Source: Marinobacter litoralis
Lineage (GTDB): Bacteria > Pseudomonadota > Gammaproteobacteria > Pseudomonadales > Oleiphilaceae
Assembly: GCF_016427555.1 (NCBI RefSeq)
Contig: NZ_JAELVS010000004.1
Location: 1 to 64,000 of the forward strand
Length of the DNA: 64,000 bases
Direction of reading: 5' to 3'
Positions 1 to 7,159 of the stretch are shown here, one piece after another (the first letter of the stretch is position 1; every line of letters begins with the position of its first letter). The notes under the pieces were generated by a model. That model searched no databases, had not been told where the DNA came from, and was given only the letters and a program-made list of their open reading frames with translations. The position numbers and the translations under genes are program-made.

Positions 1-1
1 A

Positions 2-352
2 TGGCTTGGCGATCTGAATCAGCAACAGCGGACCATCGTCGAAAGCTGGTCAGCGGATCGTGGCCGGCAAACGGAAATCTGGTTAACAGGGCGGAGAAAC
101 TGGCAATTGGCATTGCTAGACGTACTGGAGCAACGAGGCGAGCCCGGCTTTGCTGAACAGGTGAAAGAGCTGCTGGTTCACTCAGAGCGTGCCAGAGGCG
201 CGGAGTACCAGGCCATGCTGGCCAAAAGCCGGGGCGCGATGGCCAGATTGATGCACGATCTTCTGCAGGCCGGAGATACCCGGCATCAGGATCACCTGCT
301 GGCCAGGGCCAGTGAGCTGAACGGAGATTTCGCCGCGCTCACCTGCAGTTAG
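2..352 (+). CDS. DUF6279-type lipoprotein, 3' end only
   Basis: This is the C-terminal 116 residues of a gene that begins before the window. The open frame runs from the first bases to a TAG at 350-352 without an internal start that must be used. The sequence has the helical, Q/R/A-rich pattern seen in DUF6279 lipoproteins, including a WLGDLNQQQR segment and a later helix around MLAKSRGAMARLM. The lipobox expected at the N-terminus is outside the window. Its cellular role is not known. A bidirectional terminator follows at once, so it is the last gene of its transcript. Confidence 0.6.
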   Translation, partial: WLGDLNQQQRTIVESWSADRGRQTEIWLTGRRNWQLALLDVLEQRGEPGFAEQVKELLVHSERARGAEYQAMLAKSRGAMARLMHDLLQAGDTRHQDHLLARASELNGDFAALTCS

Positions 353-373
353 AAACCAATTGCGATGCCAATG

Positions 374-410
374 AAAAGGGCCCGATGACTCCGTATCATC
401 CGGCCCTTTT
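374..410. terminator. Bidirectional rho-independent terminator
   Basis: The arms AAAAGGGCC (374-382) and GGCCCTTTT (402-410) pair, with an A-run on one side and a T-run on the other. The interior can extend the pairing with mismatches. It lies between two convergent genes, so it can end both transcripts. Confidence 0.8.
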
Positions 411-427
411 TGCGTATCGATCAGCTT

Positions 428-1198
428 TTAAACCGTCAGGTATCCACCGTCAGCATTGATGCAGGCGCCAGTGGTATAGCTGGAGGCATTAGATACCAGG
501 TACAGCACGGTACCAGCCATTTCATCGGGATCCGCGACACGCTTCATGGGGATGTGGGCCATGGCTTGCTTCTTGATAGCGTCGTTGGTGGTCAGGGCGC
601 TCGCAAACTTGGTATCCGTCAGGCCTGGCAGCAAGGCATTAACCCGCACGTTCTGCTGCCCCAACTCCATCGCGAAGGACTTGGTCATCGAGATGACGGC
701 AGCCTTGGTGACGGAGTAAATGCCCTGAAAATGCCCCGGATTCACACCGTTCACAGACGCCACGTTAACGATAGAGCCACCGCCATTTTTCTTCATCAGC
801 TGCGCACCGCGGGCGCACATGAAGAAATAACCACGAATGTTCACGTCCACCGTTTTCTGGAAAGCACCTAGATCGGTGTCTTCGACCGGGCCAAAGTACG
901 GGTTGGCCGCCGCGTTATTCACCAGAATATCCAGTTTACCGTGGGCCTTGGCGATGTGTTCCCAGGTGGCTTCAATCTGGTCCATTTCACCAATGTGGCA
1001 AGCCACGGCTTCAGCACTACCGCCGGCGTCGCGAATGCTGCTGGCAACGGTTTCACAATCATCAATTTTTCGACTGCTGACAATCACGTGAGCACCGTAA
1101 GTGGCCAAGGTACGGGCAATACTTTCGCCGATGCCACGGCTGGCACCGGTTACCAGGGCGACTTTACCAGTCAAATCAAACAGGTTCGCGTTGCTCAT
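428..1198 (-). CDS. SDR family NAD(P)-dependent oxidoreductase
   Basis: A 256-residue classical short-chain dehydrogenase/reductase. The cofactor motif TGASRGIG is at residues 17-24 and NNAA at 94-97. The catalytic set N120, S148, Y161 and K165 is intact, so it should be active. The substrate cannot be read from sequence. Its place as last gene of the kinase/acyl-CoA dehydrogenase cluster suggests oxidation or reduction of a hydroxy- or keto-acyl intermediate. The start has a good ribosome site (GAGGA, 7 bases upstream). The gap to the preceding phosphatase-like gene is only 15 bases, so the two are cotranscribed. A FabG-like 3-ketoacyl reductase role is an alternative. Confidence 0.9.
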   Translation of the reverse strand: MSNANLFDLTGKVALVTGASRGIGESIARTLATYGAHVIVSSRKIDDCETVASSIRDAGGSAEAVACHIGEMDQIEATWEHIAKAHGKLDILVNNAAANPYFGPVEDTDLGAFQKTVDVNIRGYFFMCARGAQLMKKNGGGSIVNVASVNGVNPGHFQGIYSVTKAAVISMTKSFAMELGQQNVRVNALLPGLTDTKFASALTTNDAIKKQAMAHIPMKRVADPDEMAGTVLYLVSNASSYTTGACINADGGYLTV

Positions 1199-1213
1199 AG
1201 TTGTTCCTCACTC

Positions 1214-1903
1214 TTATCGGAAGGTCACCAAAGCGGGGTTTTCCGCTTCGAGGTGGCTATAGTTGTTGAAGGTAGCCAGGCTGCGCCGGGCACCGGAATA
1301 CAGAATTCGGGATACGCTGGTGTTGGCAATCACACTGTTTACTTCCAGCGTTTTTCGGTCGGACAGCTCCAGTAAATTTTGAGCGATCACGGCTATCGGC
1401 CCGCCCGAGGTGGAAACCACCACATCCGCGCCATCGGCCACTTCGATCAGCTGATCCAGCGCCTGGTTTACCCGCTGCTTGAAGTGTTGCCAGGTTTCGG
1501 CGTACTCGTTATCGTAATCGCCGCTCACCCAGCGTTCGACAGCCTTTTCAAAAGCCATCTGAAACGCTCGGGCCGGCTTGGGGAAACTCGCTAAATCCCG
1601 CGCCATTGTCTGCTTGTCGGCCCATTCCGGGCGTAGACGTTCGACAACCTCGACATGATCAAACTCGTTCAAGCCTTCGAGTACCTGCATGTCTGGAAGC
1701 GTTGAGCCATAACCGGTCGCCAGTGCTTCTACGGTTTCCCGGTGGCGCTTGAGATTGCCGCCAAAAATGGCGCCCGGCTCCACCTTGTCCGCCAGCCAAC
1801 GGCCCAGCACCTTGCCCTGCTCCCAGCCTCGCTTGGAAAGCTGGTCGTAATTTTCCTTGCCGAAACTTGCCTGGCCGTGGCGCACTAGGTAAACCGTTGC
1901 CAT
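1214..1903 (-). CDS. Histidine phosphatase family protein, second His replaced
   Basis: A 229-residue protein of the phosphoglycerate-mutase/histidine-phosphatase fold. The N-terminal RHG triad is at residues 8-10, with the nucleophile at H9. An arginine-rich segment LKRHRETVEAL (51-61) and an acidic region near 79-86 fit the phosphate pocket. Where the family normally has a second catalytic histidine (sHGG), this protein reads STSGGPI (164-170), with S166 in the His position. Its start ATG overlaps the kinase stop by one base (TAATG), so translation is coupled to the kinase. It may be a phosphatase with altered chemistry or a binding protein. The substrate is unknown. The pairing with a small-molecule kinase suggests it handles the same phosphorylated intermediate. 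Confidence 0.82.
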   Translation of the reverse strand: MATVYLVRHGQASFGKENYDQLSKRGWEQGKVLGRWLADKVEPGAIFGGNLKRHRETVEALATGYGSTLPDMQVLEGLNEFDHVEVVERLRPEWADKQTMARDLASFPKPARAFQMAFEKAVERWVSGDYDNEYAETWQHFKQRVNQALDQLIEVADGADVVVSTSGGPIAVIAQNLLELSDRKTLEVNSVIANTSVSRILYSGARRSLATFNNYSHLEAENPALVTFR

Positions 1904-2967
1904 TACAGACTGCTCTCACTGATCAGGCGCAAACACCGTTTTTCGAGATAATTCGCAGCATGACCGAAGGCCGCAAAGCGCTTGTCTTTGGTTTGGCCGT
2001 TGTAGAACCGGTAGTAAATCTGCTGAACAATCACCGCCAGCCGGAACAAGCCGTAGATTTCATAGAAATCAAAGTTCTCAGCCCGGAACCCGGATTTTTC
2101 CATGTAGTATTCCACTACTTCCTTACGGGTCAGCATGCCCGGCTGGTGAGTGGGCTGACGGCGCAGCATCTGGAACGGGCCTTCATCATCGGCCTCAATC
2201 CAGTAGGCCAGCGTGTTACCCAAGTCCATCAACGGATCGCCAATGGTGGCCATTTCCCAATCCAGTACACCGATCACTTCAAACGGGTTGTCGGGGTTCA
2301 GCACCACGTTGTCGAAGCGGTAGTCGTTGTGGATCACAACCTGGGCAATGTCGTCTGGCATTTTCTCGTTCAGCCAGCTCATGACGGCTTCGAAGTCACC
2401 CACATCTTCGGTGCGCGCCTTGCGGAAACGATCGCTCCAACCGCCAATCTGGCGCTGAACATAGCCTGCCCCTTTACCCAGTGTGTCCAGGCCCGCGGCT
2501 TTCGCGTCAACGGTGTGCAGGTCAACCAGTTTGTCGATCACATTCAAACACAGCTTGCGGGTATCCGCTTCGCTCAGTTCAAGATCACTCGGGAAATCCT
2601 GACGCAATATGATGCCTTTGAGCCGTTCCATTACATAGAAATCGCAGCCCAATACACTGTGGTCGTCACAGATGGCCACGATGTTCGGCACGTAGGGATA
2701 CACCGGCTTCAACGCTTCCATCACCCGCGCTTCGCGCAGCATGTCGTGAGCGGATTTGGCAATTTTTCCAAACGGCGGCCGACGCAGTACAAACGACTGG
2801 TCACCGTAGTCCACTTGATAGGTCAGGTTCGATGCCCCACCCGGGTACTGTTTGATGGAAGGCTGACCTTCCAAACCCGGAATGGCCTGTTTCATGAACT
2901 GGTCAACCACTTGAACATCCAGCTCTTCGCCTTCCCGGATGGCTACGGCCTGATCAATCTGTGTCAT
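1903..2967 (-). CDS. Phosphotransferase family protein (ACAD10/11-type kinase)
   Basis: A 354-residue kinase of the aminoglycoside/choline phosphotransferase fold. The catalytic loop HNDYRFDN (213-220) supplies D215 and N220, and the metal-binding DWE is at 236-238. The N-lobe has a glycine-rich GGASNL segment and a FVLRRPP strand. Close relatives are the kinase domain of ACAD10/ACAD11 and the levulinate-pathway kinase LvaA, which phosphorylate 4-hydroxyacyl-CoA so that phosphate can be eliminated. That role fits here because an ACAD10/11-type dehydrogenase is in the same cluster. The ribosome site AGGAGA is 8 bases from the start. A different hydroxylated acyl-CoA, or another small molecule, remains possible. 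Confidence 0.85.
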   Translation of the reverse strand: MTQIDQAVAIREGEELDVQVVDQFMKQAIPGLEGQPSIKQYPGGASNLTYQVDYGDQSFVLRRPPFGKIAKSAHDMLREARVMEALKPVYPYVPNIVAICDDHSVLGCDFYVMERLKGIILRQDFPSDLELSEADTRKLCLNVIDKLVDLHTVDAKAAGLDTLGKGAGYVQRQIGGWSDRFRKARTEDVGDFEAVMSWLNEKMPDDIAQVVIHNDYRFDNVVLNPDNPFEVIGVLDWEMATIGDPLMDLGNTLAYWIEADDEGPFQMLRRQPTHQPGMLTRKEVVEYYMEKSGFRAENFDFYEIYGLFRLAVIVQQIYYRFYNGQTKDKRFAAFGHAANYLEKRCLRLISESSL

Positions 2968-3004
2968 TCATTCTCTCCTGTGATCCTGTGGCTAGCTCGG
3001 CCAC

Positions 3005-3826
3005 TCAGGCGTTGCTTTTGCTTCCCATCTTACTCATCCAGCGCTTGGTTTCCTGGTACATCAACCAGTCAAACGCTTTCGGCGCGTGGCGTTTGAGCAT
3101 CCACATACGGCGCTCTTTCGCATGGGGCAGCACCCAGAAATCTTTGCCTTTCACGCTACGGACAATATCGTCGGCTACGTCTTCAGCGGTGATGCTGGAA
3201 CGCTTCATCAGTTTGTTCACGTTCTGTTGAATGCCCGGGATATCCGAGCGCATGCCGTTTGTGAGATTGGTCTGGAAAAATGCCGGGCATACGCAACTTA
3301 CATGTATTCCGGAATCCCGAAGTTCTTGGCTAAGAGTTTCGGACAGCGCAATCACACCCGCTTTGGAGACGTTATAGCTGTTCATCAATGGCGCAAGCAT
3401 CAGCCCAGCCATAGAGGCGATGTTCACAAACGCGCCAGACTTCTGTTCTTTGAACAGCGGCGTAAACGCCTTACAGCCCCGCACAACACCCAGTACATTG
3501 ATGTCGAGTATCCATTCCCAGTCGCCAATGGTGGTATCTTCGATCGCCCCTGCGGAGGCTACACCGGCGTTGTTGACCACAACATCGACACCGCCCCACT
3601 TTTCCACCAGATCATCCCGGACTTTCTCGAAATCGCTCAGGCGGCGTACATCGCACTCAACGAAGTAACCTTCGCCACCGGCATTGTTCAGCTCTTTTTC
3701 AATCGCGATGCCCTGCTCCGGGTTAATGTCCCCAATGCAGACCTTGGCACCTTCTTTCGCGTACCGCAATGCAATCGCCCGGCCCAAGCCACTGGCTCCG
3801 CCGGTTATGAATACTCGTTGTGTCAT
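3005..3826 (-). CDS. SDR family oxidoreductase
   Basis: A 273-residue short-chain dehydrogenase. It has GGASGLG at 9-15, NNAG at 85-88 and the catalytic residues N110, S138, Y151 and K155, all intact. The C-terminus (about 225-273) is basic and aromatic, longer than in the minimal family, and resembles SDRs that act on lipophilic substrates or associate with membranes. It precedes the kinase gene by 37 bases and is probably in one transcript with it. The substrate is unknown. In this cluster a hydroxyacyl-CoA or alcohol dehydrogenase role is plausible. Confidence 0.88.
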   Translation of the reverse strand: MTQRVFITGGASGLGRAIALRYAKEGAKVCIGDINPEQGIAIEKELNNAGGEGYFVECDVRRLSDFEKVRDDLVEKWGGVDVVVNNAGVASAGAIEDTTIGDWEWILDINVLGVVRGCKAFTPLFKEQKSGAFVNIASMAGLMLAPLMNSYNVSKAGVIALSETLSQELRDSGIHVSCVCPAFFQTNLTNGMRSDIPGIQQNVNKLMKRSSITAEDVADDIVRSVKGKDFWVLPHAKERRMWMLKRHAPKAFDWLMYQETKRWMSKMGSKSNA

Positions 3827-3888
3827 TGTCTGTTCACCGCTTTACGTTTGAGTTCGTTGTTATAGTTTCGAGCCCGACCTTAGAGTAA

Positions 3889-4002
3889 GAGTTGGTACCG
3901 GATAGGCCATTCCAAAAACCGCTACGAGCACATCCATGTGCGCTTCTCTCCGGCCATCCATGGCCTACGAAATTTTTGGAATGGCCTATCCGGCACCAAC
4001 TC
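3889..4002. repeat. Structured repeat element 1 (30-bp inverted arms)
   Basis: The left arm at 3889-3918 and the right arm at 3973-4002 are complementary over 30 bases with one mismatch. The 54-base interior contains two perfect hairpins, GCACATCCATGTGC and GGCCATCCATGGCC. Read on the minus strand, the interior carries the core GCCATGGATGGC, then GGAGAGAAGCGCACATGG, then AGCGGTTTTTGGAA. The same core occurs in the second element in the opposite orientation. It could fold as cruciform DNA or as an RNA stem within the operon transcript. No transposase is nearby. Confidence 0.8.
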
Positions 4003-4118
4003 CCAAGCTCCTCAGTAAGCTGTTCAAATTTAGACAATCTTTAGCCGCTTCGGCAAAAGCTTCAACTCTTCTGGCGCTGCCAGCTTCGTCTACCCGCAAT
4101 CCCTCTGATAAGCCAAAA

Positions 4119-4313
4119 GGTGCCGTTGGGGGTAGGCTTCTGAAAATGTGCGGAGCCATGGATGGCGGAGCAGAAGCGTCACATGGGTTCGGCCGAGCGC
4201 TTATGAAGCAAAGCTTCATGCGACAGCCGAACGACCGCAATCTACGATTGCGGGCCGGACCCCGCAGGGGTGCCGAAGGAGCGGTTTTCAGAAGCCCCAC
4301 CCCGATGGCCACC
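4119..4313. repeat. Structured repeat element 2 (longer, inverted relative to element 1)
   Basis: Outer arms at 4119-4146 and 4285-4313 pair (GGCTTCTGAAAA with TTTTCAGAAGCC, plus flanking bases). The plus strand carries the core GCCATGGATGGC, GGAGCAGAAGCG, ACATGG and AGCGGTTTT found in element 1. Between them is an extra stretch with further hairpins: ATGAAGC/GCTTCAT at 4203-4219, CCGCAATC/GATTGCGG at 4235-4253, and CCCC/GGGG near 4260-4270. It looks like an expanded member of the same repeat family. Confidence 0.75.
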
Positions 4314-4361
4314 CAGCACCAAACCCTCAGGCTAAGGCGTCACAATCACCCAAGTCTGAAC

Positions 4362-5570
4362 TTATTTATACTTCCGAAGCTCAAGGCGAGCCACCATCGC
4401 CCGATGCACCTCGTCAGGACCATCAGCCAATCGCAGAACCCGAGCATAAGCAAACAGCGCGGTCAGCGGGAAGTCGTCATCGCTGACGCCACCGCCACCA
4501 TGCATCTGAATCGCATCATCCACAATCTGCTGCAACATCGCAGGCACCACCGCCTTGATCATCGACACTTCCTGCAAGGCACCAAGAATGCCCTTCGTAT
4601 CCAATGCCCAGGCACACTTCAGCGTCAACAACCGCGCCTGCTCGATGTTCATCCGGGCATTCGCAATCACATCCGGATTACCGCCAAGTTTCGCCAGCGG
4701 GCGACCGAAGGCCTCACGGCTCATGGAACGCTTAACCATCAATTCCAGAGTACGCTCGGCAGCACCGATTGCGCGCATGCAGTGGTGTACCCGGCCCGGC
4801 CCCAAACGACCTTGGGCAATTTCAAAGCCACGGCCCGGGCCAGCGATGATCGCGCTTTTCGGCAAACGGACGTTTTCGAACAATACCTGACCATGACCAT
4901 AAGGCTCATCGTAAGCCCCGAAAACCGGCAGCATGCGTTCGATGGTGATGCCCGGAGTGTCCATCGGCACCAACACCATCGAATGACGGCGATGTTTATG
5001 GGCGTCTGGGTCGGTCACTGCCATGAAAATGCCCACTTTGCAGTCCGGATGCCCAACCCCCGTACTCCACCACTTGCGACCATTAAGAACCACTTCGTCG
5101 CCCTCAACCACCGCCGTCGCTTCCATGTTGGTGGCGTCAGAAGAGGCAACCGCAGGCTCAGTCATAAAGAATGCGGAGCGGGCTTCGCCGCTCATCAATT
5201 GGGGCAGCCATTCCGCTTTTTGCTCATCGGAGCCGTAGTGGATCAACACTTCCATATTGCCGGTGTCGGGCGCATTACAGTTGAAGATTTCCGGCGCAAT
5301 AAAGCTGCGGCCGGTTTCTTCAGCAATCAGGGCGTAGTCGGAGTTCAGCAAGCCACAGCCATGCTTCTCATCTGGGAAGAACATATTCCACAGGCCCTGG
5401 GCCTTGGCCTTTTCCTTCAGTTCCTTGATGATCGGCAGCACTACCCAGCGGTTCTCCTGAGCGGCCAGTTCTTTATGGTATTGCTCTTCAATCGGGTAGA
5501 TCTCATCACGCATGAACGCTTTCACGCGCTTCAGATAATCTTGGCCCTTCTCGGAAATATTGAAATCCAT
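4362..5570 (-). CDS. Acyl-CoA dehydrogenase, ACAD10/11-like
   Basis: A 402-residue FAD-dependent acyl-CoA dehydrogenase. I chose the ATG at 5570 because GAGGAG lies about 6 bases upstream. The frame stays open for 10 more codons. The N-terminal helical domain, the middle beta domain (FFMTEPAVASSD, then RKWWSTG) and the C-terminal helical domain are all present. The segment GRVHHCMRAIGAAERTLEL and the end LRLADGPDEVH are typical of the ACAD10/ACAD11 branch. The usual catalytic Glu position (YEGT in medium-chain enzymes) is Asp here. With the kinase downstream it may remove phosphate from a phospho-acyl-CoA. Ordinary alpha-beta dehydrogenation is the alternative. It is divergent from a LysR regulator. 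Confidence 0.88.
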   Translation of the reverse strand: MDFNISEKGQDYLKRVKAFMRDEIYPIEEQYHKELAAQENRWVVLPIIKELKEKAKAQGLWNMFFPDEKHGCGLLNSDYALIAEETGRSFIAPEIFNCNAPDTGNMEVLIHYGSDEQKAEWLPQLMSGEARSAFFMTEPAVASSDATNMEATAVVEGDEVVLNGRKWWSTGVGHPDCKVGIFMAVTDPDAHKHRRHSMVLVPMDTPGITIERMLPVFGAYDEPYGHGQVLFENVRLPKSAIIAGPGRGFEIAQGRLGPGRVHHCMRAIGAAERTLELMVKRSMSREAFGRPLAKLGGNPDVIANARMNIEQARLLTLKCAWALDTKGILGALQEVSMIKAVVPAMLQQIVDDAIQMHGGGGVSDDDFPLTALFAYARVLRLADGPDEVHRAMVARLELRKYK

Positions 5571-5673
5571 GGTGCAGCTCCTCGCGCTTACCGGCCCCAT
5601 CTTCCAGGGCGCACTTTCGATCAGATGGCAAACAGTCTAGGAGGCAATACGCTATTACGCGACTGAATTGTTC

Positions 5674-5694
5674 TTATCGTTTATCATTATCGTT
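5674..5694. promoter_or_regulatory. Direct repeat in divergent LysR/ACAD promoter
   Basis: TTATCGTT occurs at 5674-5681 and again at 5687-5694, a 13-base period. It lies in an AT-rich stretch just upstream of the LysR start and inside the only intergenic region shared with the divergent dehydrogenase gene. LysR regulators usually bind such divergent regions, so this is a candidate operator. No -35/-10 pair could be assigned with confidence. Confidence 0.35.
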
Positions 5695-5717
5695 ACTTAT
5701 TCTGCAATCGGATATTC

Positions 5718-6620
5718 ATGATGGCTCTGAATCGACTCGACCTGAATCTGCTGCACGTGTTCGACACGATTTATCGTGAAGGCAGCCTCACCCGCGCTGC
5801 CAAGGCCCTGCACCTGACACAACCCGCCGTGAGTCATTCACTCGCCCGGCTGCGCGAGCATTTTGATGACCCGCTCTTTACCCGCCAAGGCAATCAAATG
5901 GTGCCAACACCTCTGGCGCGGCGTTTTCTGGAATCCATGCGGCCCGGCCTCAACCAGGTGCAAAGCGCAGTCAATCAGTTTCATGCCTTTGATCCCGCCA
6001 GCCAACGTAAAACCTATGCACTGGGATTGAGAGACGTTCTGGAATCGACGTTTTTGCCGGAACTGATGAATAGATTGGCACCCTACCCCGACATGGAGAT
6101 TTCCAGCCAACGGGTGGCGAGGCGAGAAATGGAAAGCCAATTGGCGGCGGGCAAGCTGGATTTTGCCATCGATGTTTTGTTGCCCGTCAGCAACCAGACC
6201 AGTCATGAATTACTTCGGCAAGACAGGCTTGTGGTACTGGCGCGCAAAAAGCATCCCGTCGCGGAGAAAGGCCTGACCATGGCGTCCTATCTTGAAGCCA
6301 AGCACGTTTTGGTTTCGTCCCGGAGCGAAGGGCCCGGATTGGAGGATTTCGCGCTGTCTCGCCAAGGCGCGCAGCGGGATATCCGCTTGCGCTGCCAGCA
6401 TTACTATGCGGCTTGCCGCGTTGTTGAAGCTTCAGACTTGCTGCTGACCATGCCTGAAACCTACGCCAGGATTATTGCCGAGCGCGCAGAGGTTGAAGTG
6501 ATGGCTCCTCCCGGCGAAATGCCGTCGATCGACGTGCATTTGTACTGGCACAAAGCCTACGAACAGGAGCCTGCGCTGGTGTGGTTCCAGGAGCTGCTGC
6601 GGGATCTTCAGGAAGGTTAA
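5718..6620 (+). CDS. LysR family transcriptional regulator
   Basis: A 300-residue LysR-type regulator. The winged helix-turn-helix is at about residues 7-66 (GSLTRAAKALHLTQPAVSHSLARL), followed by the periplasmic-binding-protein-like effector domain from about 95 on. It sits head to head with the acyl-CoA dehydrogenase gene and is the likely activator of the catabolic cluster, with a pathway intermediate as co-inducer. Two ATG codons in tandem (5718 and 5721) are possible starts, and neither has a strong ribosome site. Its stop overlaps the convergent membrane-protein gene by four bases. Confidence 0.9.
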   Translation: MMALNRLDLNLLHVFDTIYREGSLTRAAKALHLTQPAVSHSLARLREHFDDPLFTRQGNQMVPTPLARRFLESMRPGLNQVQSAVNQFHAFDPASQRKTYALGLRDVLESTFLPELMNRLAPYPDMEISSQRVARREMESQLAAGKLDFAIDVLLPVSNQTSHELLRQDRLVVLARKKHPVAEKGLTMASYLEAKHVLVSSRSEGPGLEDFALSRQGAQRDIRLRCQHYYAACRVVEASDLLLTMPETYARIIAERAEVEVMAPPGEMPSIDVHLYWHKAYEQEPALVWFQELLRDLQEG

Positions 6621-6973
6621 TACGCCCCGACTAGCATCAGAAAGCCCATAAAACTGGCGGCGGTCAAGCTCAGCGAAACCACCACTATGCCAAAGCCCCA
6701 CCAGACTGCAGCGCCACTGGATATGTTCACACCGTGGCCCAGCAGCGTTCGGTAAAACGCCCAAGGCCCCAGAACAAAGGCGCCAACCACCGCAAACACC
6801 AGACCGATGGCAATGCCGGCAAAGGTCCAGGTTGCCAGCGCGGTTGCACGCTCGGACACCTGCTCCTGCACACCATGATGCTCAAGAAACTTCTTGCAGA
6901 AGAACCAAATCAAGCCGAACAACGCCGCCACAAAGACGAGCGCACCAATAAGCGTGACAATCCGATAAAGCAC
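6617..6973 (-). CDS. Small hypothetical membrane protein
   Basis: A hydrophobic protein of about 118 residues. I prefer the GTG at 6973 because AGGA lies 7 bases upstream and translation then begins directly at the first membrane helix (LYRIVTLIGALVF). An ATG at 7039 would add 22 basic residues but has no ribosome site. Three membrane segments are visible: the N-terminus, a central AGIAIGLVFAVVGAFVLG stretch and a C-terminal GIVVVSLSLTAASFMGFL stretch. I do not recognise the family. It stands alone, convergent with the LysR gene. Confidence 0.65.
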   Translation of the reverse strand: MLYRIVTLIGALVFVAALFGLIWFFCKKFLEHHGVQEQVSERATALATWTFAGIAIGLVFAVVGAFVLGPWAFYRTLLGHGVNISSGAAVWWGFGIVVVSLSLTAASFMGFLMLVGAY

Positions 6974-7159
6974 TGGGACATCCTGTTTTCGGGAGTTTAA
7001 TAGAAGCCGAAGCCACCTTTGGGCCACTATAACCATCATCGTTCACAAGGCACAACAGAACCTTGGTCCCCTCATCTCCGATAACTGGCATATAGCTGCT
7101 TCAGGGCTACACTGGGGTTGTTGAATCCGCTTACCCCACACCGCTCAGGAGGTTCGGGA

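Larger units (their letters stand above)
3827..4361. other. 535-bp intergenic region filled by structured repeats
   Basis: No convincing gene lies here. The short open frames overlap palindromes and lack ribosome sites. The region holds two long imperfect inverted repeats (3889-4002 and 4119-4313), listed separately, and about 115 bases of plain sequence between them. The flanking genes are in the same orientation and probably belong to the same pathway, so the repeats interrupt what would otherwise be a compact operon. Confidence 0.7.

Noticed and set aside
1867-3096. A 409-codon open frame on the plus strand opposite the kinase gene
   Set aside because: No recognisable domain, no ribosome site and complete overlap with an authentic kinase gene.
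3889-4313. The repeat cluster as a CRISPR array or a transposon with terminal repeats
   Set aside because: There are no equally spaced direct repeats with unique spacers, and no transposase or target-site duplication was seen.
3936-5666. A 576-codon open frame on the plus strand opposite the acyl-CoA dehydrogenase
   Set aside because: It is antisense to a gene with clear family motifs, is unusually rich in His, Arg and Gln, and starts inside the repeat region. It is a by-product of GC-rich codon use.
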